DNA of 64,000 nucleotides from JBBDSU01 sp040904825 (lineage in GTDB: Bacteria; Actinomycetota; Nitriliruptoria; Nitriliruptorales; Nitriliruptoraceae): the NCBI GenBank assembly GCA_040904825.1, contig JBBDSU010000063.1:7401-71400 (forward strand), written 5' to 3'. Every line of letters begins with the position of its first letter. Positions within the stretch are counted from its first letter, which is position 1. Of this stretch, positions 1-8,936 are shown piece after piece. Position numbers and translations under genes: made by a program. The notes under the pieces are model-generated. The model saw only the letters and a list, made by a program, of their open reading frames with translations, ran no database searches and was not told the DNA's origin.

Positions 1-732
1 GTCGACAACTCCCTGCCACCAGGCGTCGCCATCAGGCGACGCCTGCATCTTCACTGTCGACCCGCTACGTGAAGCCGACTGTGATGCGTCCGTAGCCGGT
101 GCCTGGATCTCGCCGGCATCCAGTTCAGGGCCACTAGCACGCAGGCGACGCAGCAACAGACCTGGATCCAATGCGCGCCGCACCCTGTACTGGAACCACG
201 CGACCGACCCGTCTCGGCCGACGATCTGCCCGAACCGCCCTACTGCCCTGCGGGCAAGTGCCGCGATGGCATCGTCATCACCGTTGCGGATCGCTTCGAC
301 CAGCGCATCGAGCAACGCATCGTCGTCACCATCGAGTTCCGACGGGCCGTCGGGAGCCGTCGCATCCGGCGTGGCGCTGCTTGCCGGATCATCGGCATCT
401 GTGAAGTCGAACCTCCCCGAGCCATCGGCTGGGAAATAGAGGTCGAAGGCATCGTTGAACACGCCACGAGCCCGCTGCGAGGTCACCATGGTGGTGGCCA
501 GCGCCTCACGAAACTCCGCACGCTCAATCCAGGAAACTTCTCCCAGTGCGTGCAACGCCGCAATCAACGAGGATGGCGAGTCAACAACCCCCGCACTCCT
601 CAAGGTGGCATGCAGGTCGGTGACCGTTTCAACGAGACCGCGCGGAACCTGACGGCTGGCTCTCTGCGTGGTGCCCGTGGTGATCACCTCGGCGCCTTTG
701 TGTTCCTCGCTCGCCGTCACATCACAAGGCAT
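1..732 (-). CDS. VWA/CoxE-type protein, N-terminal part (cut by window edge)
   Basis: An open frame runs from an ATG at 732 to the window edge without a stop, giving 244 residues of the N-terminus. It starts inside the end of the preceding gene, with an 11-base overlap, and follows a MoxR ATPase two genes upstream. The visible part is mostly helical and charged, with an acidic low-complexity stretch around residues 125-155. MoxR ATPases are usually paired with von Willebrand A proteins of the CoxE type, whose N-terminal half looks like this and whose metal-binding VWA domain lies at the C-terminus, here outside the window. The family call rests on context and general composition; the VWA motif itself cannot be seen. 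Confidence 0.55.
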   Translation of the reverse strand, partial: MPCDVTASEEHKGAEVITTGTTQRASRQVPRGLVETVTDLHATLRSAGVVDSPSSLIAALHALGEVSWIERAEFREALATTMVTSQRARGVFNDAFDLYFPADGSGRFDFTDADDPASSATPDATAPDGPSELDGDDDALLDALVEAIRNGDDDAIAALARRAVGRFGQIVGRDGSVAWFQYRVRRALDPGLLLRRLRASGPELDAGEIQAPATDASQSASRSGSTVKMQASPDGDAWWQGVVD

Positions 733-2032
733 CGTCGTCTCGCAACCACAGACCGATGACGCGACGGCCATCTGCTGCACCCTGCGCGATCAGGACGAAC
801 CTCGTGCCGTCCTTCAGCGATGCCGTAGCGACAATCCGAGCCTCGTCGCCCACGTCGGAGATCTGAGCTGAGGCACCATGCCCTGACTCCCCCTGACCTG
901 AGGCGAAGCCGCCTGCAGGTGTGAAGGCGACATCGAGGACAGTGCCAGTGGTCGCGTCGATCGTCCACCAGCTGGTGCGCTGAGCGACTTCGCCAGCCAA
1001 GGCAACGATGACGACATCGTCATCGACCTCGATGACTCGAGCTCGAAGCGGTTCCGACGCGCCGGCCTCGCCGCCAGCCACGCTCACAGCGTCAGGGTCA
1101 TCGCCACGACGGATTGCCATCAGATCAGCTTCGCCAACCGTCCACAACAACTCACCATCGGCGCGGGAAAACCCGGTGATGGCCGGGGACCCATCGTCCG
1201 GTACGAATCGCCTTGCGGCTGCCACGACGTCAGCACCCATCGCAGCTGTGACGCGCTCGCCAAGGAATCCTGGCGGTGCGACCGGGATATCGACGACCGT
1301 CGCCCACCGCCGTCCACTCGCATCTCTCAACTCAACGAGTGGATCCGTCGCATCCTCTTCTACGCGCAACAGCAGAAGTTCGCCACCTTCGGCCGCCAGG
1401 TGGAAGGCGAATGGTGAGCCAACTAGCGCCGTGTCGACACACACGCCGGTGGACAGGTCGCCAGACACCGGGCGCAACGCATCCAACTGCCCAGTCAGGT
1501 CATTGATGTGCGCGACGACGAACAGGCTGCTGCCGTCTCCTACCACCCGGGCCGTGGGACCGAATCGGGCGCTCGCATCGACAGGCGACTCCTGCTCCAG
1601 CGTTACCACGTCAATGCCAGTATCTGTGGTCACCACGATGGCGACCGCGCCGTTCATCATCGGCGCGAGTCGAACACCTGCACCCCGAGGATCACCAACG
1701 GTGTCAGCGCCGATGCCGATGTCCTGCAAGTCAGCATCTGTCACAGCGGAGGTCAGCAGAGTCACGTCGACGCCTGCGATGATGCTGCCAGACTCAATGG
1801 CCAAGCCGTTCGGCCACGCGCCGTCGATATCGGTCAGGTCGCCGATCTCGCCAACGATGGCGGCCACCACCGCTGATGCATCGAAATCGGTCGCCTCAAT
1901 GTCAGCGCACGCCGACGCCGTGAACACCGAGGCGCTGAAAACGCCGATGGCGACAAAGGCGACCATGGCAATGAGCCCAATGGCAAGGACACGCCGGTCA
2001 GCAGCCAGCGGTTCAGGATGTTGTCCACTCAC
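722..2032 (-). CDS. membrane-anchored protein of unknown function, propeller-like repeats
   Basis: 436 residues with a GTG start three bases after the MoxR stop. A single hydrophobic segment at about residues 15-38, with a short polar N-terminus, predicts an N-terminal anchor and an extracytoplasmic body. The body has weak repeats of the type D-x-x-x-G-x-x-x-W followed by short beta strands (for example ADGELLWTV and DATTGTVLDV), which recall PQQ or WD-like beta-propeller blades. No catalytic motif is evident. Its place between a MoxR ATPase and a probable VWA protein suggests it belongs to the same complex or is a client, but this is inference from position only. Confidence 0.6.
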   Translation of the reverse strand: MSGQHPEPLAADRRVLAIGLIAMVAFVAIGVFSASVFTASACADIEATDFDASAVVAAIVGEIGDLTDIDGAWPNGLAIESGSIIAGVDVTLLTSAVTDADLQDIGIGADTVGDPRGAGVRLAPMMNGAVAIVVTTDTGIDVVTLEQESPVDASARFGPTARVVGDGSSLFVVAHINDLTGQLDALRPVSGDLSTGVCVDTALVGSPFAFHLAAEGGELLLLRVEEDATDPLVELRDASGRRWATVVDIPVAPPGFLGERVTAAMGADVVAAARRFVPDDGSPAITGFSRADGELLWTVGEADLMAIRRGDDPDAVSVAGGEAGASEPLRARVIEVDDDVVIVALAGEVAQRTSWWTIDATTGTVLDVAFTPAGGFASGQGESGHGASAQISDVGDEARIVATASLKDGTRFVLIAQGAADGRRVIGLWLRDDDAL

Positions 2033-2035
2033 ACG

Positions 2036-2992
2036 TCAGTCCGAATGCTGAGCGGTGGGCAAGCTCAAGCCGCCAGCCGCGATCGCGAGGTCGTCGTCGT
2101 ACTTGAGCAGGACGCCGAGTGTCCGGTCTACGAGGTCTCGATCCAGCGCTGTGACGCCGAGCGCGACGATCGTCTTCGCCCAGTCGATGGTCTCGGAGAT
2201 CGAGGGAGGCTTCTTCAGATCGAGCTCTCTGAGTGCTCTGACCACGCGCGCGACTTGGGTGACGATGGTGTCGTCAAGTTCAGGCACGCGCGCCCTGACG
2301 ATGGCTTCTTCACGTTCGATCGTGGGATAGTCAAGGTGCAGATACAGGCACCTGCGCTTGAGGGCCTCCGAGAGTTCACGCGTTGCATTGGAGGTCAGGA
2401 CCACGAAGGGTCGACGCCGTGCCGACAGTGTTCCCAGTTCGGGGATGGTCACCTGAAAGTCAGACAGGATTTCCAAGAGCAGCGCCTCAAACTCGAAATC
2501 GACTTTGTCGACCTCGTCGATAAGCAGCACGGTCGCCTCGTCGGCCGATCGCCTGATCGCATGCAGCAGTGGGCGTTCGAGCAGGAAATCCTCGCTGAAC
2601 AGTTCTGTCTCGACATGCGACCATGACACCGCTTCGTCATTCACGGCACCGGCGTCTGAACCGTCGCCCAGGGCTGCCTGTGCGCTCGGCACGGAGGCCG
2701 CTGTGCGGGCATGGGTGATCCTCAACAGTTGCCGCGCGTAGTTCCACTCGTAGAGCGCCTTTGCTTCATCGAGCCCTTCGTAGCACTGCAGGCGGACAAG
2801 CTCGGCACCCAGCGCCGTCGCGACCGACTTCGCCAATTCGGTCTTGCCTACCCCGGCAGGTCCCTCAATCAGGATCGGCTTGCCGAGTCTGGCCGCCAGA
2901 AAAACGACGGTGTCGATACCTACATCGGTGAAGTAGCCGGCCGCTTCGAGTCGCGCACCGACATCGGCGACGTCCACGAACTCCGTGGTCAC
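2036..2992 (-). CDS. MoxR-family AAA+ ATPase
   Basis: 318 residues. Walker A is GPAGVGKT at residues 44-51 and the Walker B region reads LLIDEVDK, followed by a sensor-like LTSNATRELSEAL. An alanine- and acid-rich insert of about 40 residues (from about residue 110) separates the two, longer than usual for the family. The GTG start at 2992 is supported by AAGGAG six bases upstream. MoxR proteins are chaperone-like ATPases that act with VWA partners on metal-cofactor enzymes or envelope complexes. The gene heads a three-gene minus-strand operon and is divergent from the quinone oxidoreductase gene. Confidence 0.85.
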   Translation of the reverse strand: MTTEFVDVADVGARLEAAGYFTDVGIDTVVFLAARLGKPILIEGPAGVGKTELAKSVATALGAELVRLQCYEGLDEAKALYEWNYARQLLRITHARTAASVPSAQAALGDGSDAGAVNDEAVSWSHVETELFSEDFLLERPLLHAIRRSADEATVLLIDEVDKVDFEFEALLLEILSDFQVTIPELGTLSARRRPFVVLTSNATRELSEALKRRCLYLHLDYPTIEREEAIVRARVPELDDTIVTQVARVVRALRELDLKKPPSISETIDWAKTIVALGVTALDRDLVDRTLGVLLKYDDDLAIAAGGLSLPTAQHSD

Positions 2993-3145
2993 CGCACGCT
3001 CCTTGTCGCAGTCGCATCGTGGCGTCTCGCCGTCGGCAGGCTACGGCAGTCTCGTCGGTGGTGACCAGTCGCACTGCCTGCAGGTCGTTGGGTGCGAGCC
3101 CGCGCGATCGCCTACCGTGATCGGGGGAACATGAGGAGATTTGCC

Positions 3146-4120
3146 ATGACGACCACTGCAGTCGTGTTTGACGCCACCGGCGGACCTGAGGTGCTGTCGA
3201 TCGCTGAGGTCGAGCTGCCGGAACCACGGCCTGACCAGATCGTCGTTGAAATCGCGGCGGCTGGCGTGAACTTCATCGACACCTACCAGCGTTCTGGGCT
3301 CTATCCGGCCCCACTTCCTGGGCGACTCGGGCTCGAAGGCGCTGGCACCGTCATCGCCGCCGGCAGCGATGTCGGCACGCACAAGATCGGCGACCGGGTC
3401 GCCTGGGCAAATGAACCCGGCTCGTATGCCACTCACCTCGCCGTCACAGCCCAACGCGCGGTGTCGGTCCCCGATGAAGTCGATCTCGAGACAGCTGCCG
3501 CGGTGATGCTGCAGGGCATGACCGCCCACTATCTCGCCAACTCGACCCATCCGCTCGGTGAAGACGACGTTGCCGTGGTGTGGGCTGCTGCAGGCGGTGT
3601 GGGGCGCCTATTGGTGCAGATGGCCAAGCATCGGGGCGCCAGGGTCATCGCCTGCACTTCGACTCAGGACAAGGCTGACGAGGTCGTGCGACTCGGAGCC
3701 GACGACGTTCTGCTCTACCGGGATGTTGACGTCCCTGCCGAAATCCGGCGCCTCACCGGCGGGAAAGGTGCCGACGTGGTCTACGATTCCGTTGGGCGTG
3801 ACACGTTTGATGTGTCGCTGCAACTGCTGCGGCCGCGCGGGTTACTCGTGTCGTTCGGGCAATCGTCGGGGCCGATCGAGCCATTGAGTGTGCTGCGGCT
3901 GTCTGCCGCGGGTTCACTGTTCTTGACGCGGCCGAAACTGGATGATTACACCGCGTCGGTCAGCGAACGTGAGTGGCGCGCTTCAGCGGTCTTCGATGCG
4001 ATCACCCTCGGACGTCTCGACGTCGCCATCCACGACCGCTATCCGTTGGCCGATGCCGTCGAGGCTCACCGCGCACTTGAGTCGGGGACGACAACCGGCA
4101 AGCTGCTGCTGACCGTGTGA
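3146..4120 (+). CDS. qor: NADPH:quinone oxidoreductase, zinc-free MDR family
   Basis: 324 residues. The ATG at 3146 is preceded by GAGGAG at 3133-3138, so it is preferred over an in-frame ATG 54 bases upstream. N-terminal GroES-like fold with AAGVNFIDTYQRSGLYP and LGLEGAGTV, then a Rossmann domain with AAAGGVG near residue 150 for NADPH binding, and the typical end DAVEAHRALESGTTTGKLLL. The zinc-ligand cysteines of alcohol dehydrogenases are absent, as expected for one- or two-electron quinone reductases. Cytosolic. It is a single plus-strand gene converging on proB with 28 bases between, which replaces the proA that often follows proB. Confidence 0.9.
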   Translation: MTTTAVVFDATGGPEVLSIAEVELPEPRPDQIVVEIAAAGVNFIDTYQRSGLYPAPLPGRLGLEGAGTVIAAGSDVGTHKIGDRVAWANEPGSYATHLAVTAQRAVSVPDEVDLETAAAVMLQGMTAHYLANSTHPLGEDDVAVVWAAAGGVGRLLVQMAKHRGARVIACTSTQDKADEVVRLGADDVLLYRDVDVPAEIRRLTGGKGADVVYDSVGRDTFDVSLQLLRPRGLLVSFGQSSGPIEPLSVLRLSAAGSLFLTRPKLDDYTASVSEREWRASAVFDAITLGRLDVAIHDRYPLADAVEAHRALESGTTTGKLLLTV

Positions 4121-4148
4121 AACGACCGCCGCGGATGCGATGAACCGG

Positions 4149-5270
4149 TCACCCCACGACGATCAGGTCGTCTCGGTGGATGACTTCCCGGGCGTAGCCG
4201 TGGCCATGTGCGGCCGATGCGTCACTGGTCGACTGGCCAGCAACCTTGGCGATATCCGCCACGTCGTAGTTGACAAGCCCGCGTGCTACGACCACGCCGG
4301 CGGGATCGACAACTTCGACGGCGTCGCCCGCAGCAAACGTCCCGTCCGCACCCGTCACCCCGACCCCGAGAAGCGACACGTTGTTGGCCCTCAGCGCATG
4401 GGCAGCCCCGCTATCCACGTGGATACGGCCATGCGTCGTCAACGCGAACCCGATCCACAACCTTCGCGCTTCAATCCGGCGAGGCTGGGCAACAAACCAG
4501 GTGCCAACTTCAGCACCTTCAATCGTCTGACCGATGATGCCCGGCCACCGCGCATGGGCGATGACGGCATGGGACCCAGAACGCACTGCGACCTCGGCAG
4601 CTTGCACCTTGGTGCGCATGCCTCCTGATCCGACATACGAGCCCACGCCACCGATGGACAACTGCTCGATCTCAGCGAGGTCGGTCACTTTCTCTACCAG
4701 ACGCGCAGACGGATCGGTGCGCGGATCTCCCTCGTACAACCCGTCGACGTCCGACAGCAGGACGAGCAATTGCGCGTCCAGCATCGAGGCGACCAGCGCT
4801 GCAAGGTGGTCGTTGTCTCCATAGGCAAGCTCTTCTGGGGTGATCGCGTCGTTCTCGTTGATGATCGGCACTGCCCCCAAGTCGAGCAGGCGCCTGATCG
4901 TCGTGCGAGCATTGAGATAACGGCCGCGGCGCACAAAGTCGTCCTGGCTCAACAGGATCTGCGCTGCCGGATGGCCGTGGGGCTCCAGCACGTCCTGGTA
5001 CGCCTGGATCAATTCGCCCTGTCCGACCGCAGCAGCTGCTTGCAACGTCGGCAGGTCGGTGGGCCGCCGTTCGAGACCCAGCAGGCCCATCCCGGCGGCT
5101 ACCGCTCCTGACGAGACCACCACTACCTGGGTCCCATCTGCGCGCGCTGACAGCACCTGGTCGGCGACGTCGCGAACCTGGGCACGATCAAGCCTGCCGC
5201 TGTCTGCGCGCAGGCTGGACGAGCCGATCTTGACGACCGCCAGGGCCGGGCGATCGAATCGCGCCGTCAC
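4149..5270 (-). CDS. proB: glutamate 5-kinase with PUA domain
   Basis: 373 residues, the normal size for the two-domain form. Catalyses ATP-dependent phosphorylation of glutamate, the first step of proline synthesis. VVKIGSSSL near residue 13 and the INENDAI loop mark the amino-acid kinase domain; residues from about 280 to the end form the PUA domain. The GTG at 5270 lies two bases after the obg stop; an overlapping ATG at 5272 is out of frame. Last gene of the rplU-rpmA-obg-proB group. A proA partner is not in the window. Confidence 0.95.
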   Translation of the reverse strand: MTARFDRPALAVVKIGSSSLRADSGRLDRAQVRDVADQVLSARADGTQVVVVSSGAVAAGMGLLGLERRPTDLPTLQAAAAVGQGELIQAYQDVLEPHGHPAAQILLSQDDFVRRGRYLNARTTIRRLLDLGAVPIINENDAITPEELAYGDNDHLAALVASMLDAQLLVLLSDVDGLYEGDPRTDPSARLVEKVTDLAEIEQLSIGGVGSYVGSGGMRTKVQAAEVAVRSGSHAVIAHARWPGIIGQTIEGAEVGTWFVAQPRRIEARRLWIGFALTTHGRIHVDSGAAHALRANNVSLLGVGVTGADGTFAAGDAVEVVDPAGVVVARGLVNYDVADIAKVAGQSTSDASAAHGHGYAREVIHRDDLIVVG

Positions 5271-5272
5271 AT

Positions 5273-6793
5273 CTACTCCCCTGTATCGCGCTCGATGTCG
5301 ATGTCCTCTAGGTCACCGAGATCGGCATGTTCAACATCATCTGCGTCCGCTTCAGCCTCGGCTGCAAGAATCTCAGCCCGTTCCTCGGCTGGCAAGTCGT
5401 CGATATCCGGTTCGAACGTGAACACGACATCGTTGATGAACACGTCGTCACCGGAGCGTGCTCCGGCGGCGATCAGCGCCTTTTCGACGCCAGCACGCCG
5501 CATACGACCTTGCAGGTACCGGGCCGCCTGAGGATCCTCGATGGGCAGCATCTGCACCCAGCGCGCAATTCTACGTCCATGGACGACATATCCGTCGTCA
5601 GCTACCTCCACCGTGAAGTCCCGTCCCCGTGGCAGCAGGCGCACCAGCACCTCCTGGCCTTCCGGCGTGCCTTGCGCCCCAGAGCGAGACCTCCTGCCAC
5701 CAGCGTCAGCCGATCCATCGGCAGCGCCTTGAAGGGCGGCCGCCTCGTCGCTTGCGCGCTGCTGGCGCTGACGCTCAACCAACTCTCCGAGCCGATAGCG
5801 AAGCGTGTCGAGTCCTTCACTGGTGACCGTTGACACTTCGAGGACTTCGTATCCCTGAGACTCCAGGTTCGGGCGAGCCAACTCCGCCATCACCTTCGCA
5901 TCGGGCAGGTCCACTTTGGTGATGACAACCAGATTCGGCCGGGTCACCAGATCAGGGTCATGCGCGGCAAGCTCGCGCAACAGGACCGCCAGATCCGCCT
6001 CCGGGTCCCGATCCGCCTCGTACGGCATCCCGTCGAGGACATGCAGCAGCACGTGGCACCGTTCGATGTGGCGCAGGAACTGCAATCCCAGTCCGCGGCC
6101 TTCCGAAGCCCCTTCTATCAGCCCCGGAACGTCGGCGAGCACGACGTCGATCGGCCTGCCATCGTGCGTGTCGCCAGCTCTCATGACACCCAAGTGAGGA
6201 GTGAGTGTGGTAAACGGCCAGTCAGCAACCCTCGGTTTTGCAGCGGACAACCGACCGACCAACGACGACTTTCCTGCCGACGGAAATCCGACAAGACCGA
6301 CATCAGCGATCAGCTTCAGTTCCAAGCGCAGCGACACATCGAAGGTCTGCTCGCCACGTTCAGCGAATGTCGGAAGCCGCCGATGACGGTTGGTGAACGA
6401 CACATTGCCGCGACCCCCGCGACCGCCTTCGGCCGCGACGTAGCGTTGCCCATTCTCGACGAGGTCGGCCAGCACGGCTTGGCTATCCCGCTCCCGAACC
6501 ACCGTGCCGATCGGAACACGAGCGATGCGATCCTCGCCGACGGGACCATCCCGACCCATGCCAGCACCATGCCCACCGTCACCGCCGCGAAGATGGGGCG
6601 CCCGGTGCAGGTCGATCAACGATGAGGTGTTCACGTCGGCCACGAAGATGACATGTCCACCACGCCCGCCGTCACCGCCGTCGGGACCGCCTCGCGGCAC
6701 ATGCGCTTCCCGGCGGAATGAGACAGATCCGTTGCCGCCTACGCCCCCGCGCGCATGCACCGTGCATTCGTCGACAAAGCTGCCGCGATCCAT
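5273..6793 (-). CDS. obg: GTPase Obg/CgtA
   Basis: 506 residues. The glycine-rich Obg fold occupies about residues 1-160 (HARGGVGGNG, GGDGGRGGHV), followed by the G domain with G1 GFPSAGKSSL at 169-178, switch region FTTLTPHLGV, G3 DVPGLIEGA and G4 TKVD, then a C-terminal OCT domain at about 390-470 and an acidic tail. It is a 50S-assembly and stress-associated GTPase. The ATG at 6793 has AAGGA six bases upstream and starts MDRGSFVDE; an in-frame ATG at 6835 would add 14 untypical residues. Cotranscribed with rplU-rpmA in most bacteria, as here. Confidence 0.96.
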   Translation of the reverse strand: MDRGSFVDECTVHARGGVGGNGSVSFRREAHVPRGGPDGGDGGRGGHVIFVADVNTSSLIDLHRAPHLRGGDGGHGAGMGRDGPVGEDRIARVPIGTVVRERDSQAVLADLVENGQRYVAAEGGRGGRGNVSFTNRHRRLPTFAERGEQTFDVSLRLELKLIADVGLVGFPSAGKSSLVGRLSAAKPRVADWPFTTLTPHLGVMRAGDTHDGRPIDVVLADVPGLIEGASEGRGLGLQFLRHIERCHVLLHVLDGMPYEADRDPEADLAVLLRELAAHDPDLVTRPNLVVITKVDLPDAKVMAELARPNLESQGYEVLEVSTVTSEGLDTLRYRLGELVERQRQQRASDEAAALQGAADGSADAGGRRSRSGAQGTPEGQEVLVRLLPRGRDFTVEVADDGYVVHGRRIARWVQMLPIEDPQAARYLQGRMRRAGVEKALIAAGARSGDDVFINDVVFTFEPDIDDLPAEERAEILAAEAEADADDVEHADLGDLEDIDIERDTGE

Positions 6794-6884
6794 CGTTCGT
6801 CCTTGCTGCGGTGGCATGTCTCCCGCGAACGGCAACGAGGGCGGCCCGTCGAGCCGCCCTCGCTACCACGCCTATATGCGGTCG

Positions 6885-7142
6885 TCAGGCCTCGACCGGC
6901 TCCACGTTGGCGCTGGTGCGCTTTCCGCTCTTGGAAAACCGCACAGAACCGTCAATCAGAGCGAACAACGTGTCGTCTCCGCCACGTCCGACGTTCGCCC
7001 CAGGATGGATGCTGGTGCCGCGCTGGCGCACAATGATGCTGCCGGCGGTAACGACCTCGCCTCCGAACCGCTTGACGCCCAACCGCTTCGCGTTGGAATC
7101 GCGACCGTTGTTGGACGAACCTCCGCCCTTCTTGCTCGCCAT
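6885..7142 (-). CDS. rpmA: 50S ribosomal protein bL27
   Basis: 85 residues beginning MASKKGGGSSNNGRDSN, the conserved N-terminus that reaches the peptidyl-transferase centre, and containing RQRGTSIHPGANVGRG. There is no N-terminal cleavage extension of the Firmicutes type: the ATG at 7142 is directly preceded by GAGGAAGGA. It lies 112 bases after rplU and 91 bases before obg in the same orientation. Confidence 0.97.
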   Translation of the reverse strand: MASKKGGGSSNNGRDSNAKRLGVKRFGGEVVTAGSIIVRQRGTSIHPGANVGRGGDDTLFALIDGSVRFSKSGKRTSANVEPVEA

Positions 7143-7254
7143 GTCAGGTCCTTCCTCGATCGCAGCCTGGTGTCGTGGCTGCGAACTCTCGTCGGTCAAG
7201 CGGCGGCAGGATCCCGGTGAGGGCTCTTCTGGCGCACTCGACGCGAACAGCGGC

Positions 7255-7554
7255 TCAGATCGTGTCGATCGTCACCTTGGTGTGCATCTGTCGGTGGCCG
7301 CGACGCTTGTGCTGGCGCGACTTGTTCTTGTAGGTGAAGACGCGGATACGTGGCGCCTTCAGGTGCTCGGTGATCGTTGCCTTGACGGCCCGACCTGCAA
7401 CGTCGGCACCGGTGGTCACCTTGTCGCCGTCAACGACGAGTACCGCCGGCAACTCAACCTCGTCGCCGATCGCACCGTCGAGTCGCTCGACTGTGATGAT
7501 CTGACCGGGCTCGACCCGGTATTGCTTGCCGCCCGTCGCGATGACCGCGTACAC
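7255..7554 (-). CDS. rplU: 50S ribosomal protein bL21
   Basis: 99 residues, standard length, starting MYAVIATGGKQYRVEPG and ending in the basic segment KNKSRQHKRRGHRQ that contacts 23S rRNA. The GTG at 7554 has AGGAGG just upstream. It is the first gene of the rplU-rpmA-obg-proB operon and has a leader of about 200 bases with its own promoter and a hairpin next to the ribosome binding site. Confidence 0.97.
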   Translation of the reverse strand: MYAVIATGGKQYRVEPGQIITVERLDGAIGDEVELPAVLVVDGDKVTTGADVAGRAVKATITEHLKAPRIRVFTYKNKSRQHKRRGHRQMHTKVTIDTI

Positions 7555-7570
7555 ACTTGCCTCCTGGAGT

Positions 7571-7590
7571 TGGTGGAACGTGTTCCACCA
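7571..7590 (-). promoter_or_regulatory. hairpin in rplU leader next to the Shine-Dalgarno
   Basis: A perfect inverted repeat, TGGTGGAAC and GTTCCACCA around a two-base centre, lies about 7 bases before the AGGAGG of rplU. In RNA it would form an 8-base-pair stem with a 4-base loop. bL21 operons in several phyla carry autoregulatory leaders; the placement fits such a role but no known consensus could be matched by eye. Confidence 0.5.
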
Positions 7591-7764
7591 CTGCTGTTGG
7601 TCAACGAATCTGATCGTCGGACGGGTGCTTGGCGCTTCTTCGTTGTAGCGCGTCGTCTGGCTGCCGGGACCGTGCGGGCCGCATGGCAGCGAAGGTCACC
7701 GTCCATGAGTCTTGGAGACGACGAGCAGACACACGAAAACACGGCACCAACGCCGTTGGCTGAC

Positions 7765-7794
7765 AAGATACCCCGCACGACATGAGGGGGTCAA
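7765..7794 (-). promoter_or_regulatory. sigma70-type promoter of the rplU operon
   Basis: On the minus strand TTGACC (7794-7789) and TATCTT (7770-7765) are separated by 18 bases. Transcription would start near 7758 and give a leader of about 200 nucleotides before rplU. Confidence 0.55.
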
Positions 7795-7809
7795 CACGGG
7801 CCGGCCATC

Positions 7810-7850
7810 GGCGTGAGATGGCCCAGCCGTTAGCCTGGGCATCTCACGCC
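7810..7850. repeat. long near-perfect inverted repeat between divergent genes
   Basis: GGCGTGAGAT and GCCCA pair with TGGGC and ATCTCACGCC, giving a 15-base-pair stem with one bulged G and a 10-base loop. It lies just upstream of the rplU promoter and about 105 bases before the sucrase/ferredoxin-like gene. No gene ends here and no T-run follows, so an ordinary terminator is unlikely. The rest of the 7555-7955 intergenic stretch holds only the rplU promoter and leader. Confidence 0.6.
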
Positions 7851-7955
7851 ACCGATGCGGTGGCTGCCCACTCGTAACCGCAGCAGCTCTGACCTCCCTC
7901 CCATGCTGGCCGTGCGCAATGGTCGGGACCGGAGTTGACAACGCGAGGACAGATC

Positions 7956-8936
7956 ATGGCCGCCCAGACCACGCTACGACCGTGCGCGCAATGGTCGGCT
8001 GAATGCGGTGAGCCCATCGCTGGCACCGCGACGCAAGCGGCCGGGTGGATCCTCATCGAGCAGCCCGGATCGTGGGGGCCTGACGCGCTCACCGGCTCCG
8101 GGCTGGATCCTGAGATCTCAGCGGCACTGGCTCTCGCTGCAGCCCAGCAGCAGACACCCAGTCAGCAGATAAGGATCCAGCTGATTCGGCGGCCACGACC
8201 GTTCATGAACACATCAGGGCAACCCAAGGTTGCCTACATCGTCCACAGTGGCCCGGCTGCCTGGGCGCGACGCATCACGTTTGAACGCGATGAGGAACTG
8301 CTCGCCTTGCCGATCGGCGATGCACTACAGGCCCATCCCAGCGAGGTCGGGGATGCTGTCGATCGCCCGTTGTTCCTTGTCTGCACCCACGGCAGTCGTG
8401 ACCGATGCTGCGCGGAGCTTGGACGTCCGGTTGCCCTGGCGCTGTGCGACTACGTCGCTGATGCAGCCCGCGGCGTGCCCACCAACGGCTCGCAGGGCGC
8501 TGCCGAGATCTGGGAGACGAGCCATGTTGGCGGCCATCGCTTCGCTGGCAACGTCGTCGTGCTGCCTGAAGGCCTCGTCTATGGGCGACTCGACGCGGAG
8601 GCCGCACGCACCGTGATTGAGGCTCATCGTGCGGGGCAGGTAGCCACAGAATGGCTGCGTGGCCGCAGTGGCTATCCGCCGGCTGTACAGGCCGCCGAGA
8701 TCTTCGCTCGGCAACGCACGGGGTCGGTGGGCCGAGCATTTCGGCTCCTGTCACACGAGGTCGACAATGACGACGTCGTGGTTCGACTCGAGATCGATGG
8801 CGTCGTCAGCGTCGAACGGGTCACACACGCATCGCTGGCTGACGCAGTACCAGCGTCATGCGGTGTTCATCCCAGCGTTTCCACGGTGCTGCGCCCCCAC
8901 AGCGATGCCGCCGAGGCACCCATCAGACCAGGCTGA
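7956..8936 (+). CDS. sucrase/ferredoxin-like family protein
   Basis: 326 residues. Hallmarks of the family (thioredoxin-like [2Fe-2S] fold) are VCTHGSRDRCCAELGRPVA near residue 145 and ETSHVGGHRFAGNVVVLPEG near residue 190; the paired cysteines and histidines are the likely cluster ligands. An N-terminal CAQWSAECGEP segment with two cysteines may contribute. The ATG at 7956 has GAGGA eight bases upstream; a TTG at 7935 is possible but less likely. Function in vivo is unknown for most members. It is not part of the conserved rplU-rne backbone and ends exactly against the aldehyde dehydrogenase stop. Confidence 0.8.
   Translation: MAAQTTLRPCAQWSAECGEPIAGTATQAAGWILIEQPGSWGPDALTGSGLDPEISAALALAAAQQQTPSQQIRIQLIRRPRPFMNTSGQPKVAYIVHSGPAAWARRITFERDEELLALPIGDALQAHPSEVGDAVDRPLFLVCTHGSRDRCCAELGRPVALALCDYVADAARGVPTNGSQGAAEIWETSHVGGHRFAGNVVVLPEGLVYGRLDAEAARTVIEAHRAGQVATEWLRGRSGYPPAVQAAEIFARQRTGSVGRAFRLLSHEVDNDDVVVRLEIDGVVSVERVTHASLADAVPASCGVHPSVSTVLRPHSDAAEAPIRPG

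Noticed and set aside
1008..2051. 347-codon open frame on the plus strand
   Set aside because: It lies antisense to the membrane-anchored gene and its protein is Ser/Thr/Ala/Pro-rich without motifs, as expected from the opposite strand of a GC-rich gene.
7912..7998. Direct repeat GCGCAATGGTCGG near the start of the sucrase/ferredoxin-like gene
   Set aside because: The second copy is coding and the match is short; it may be chance.
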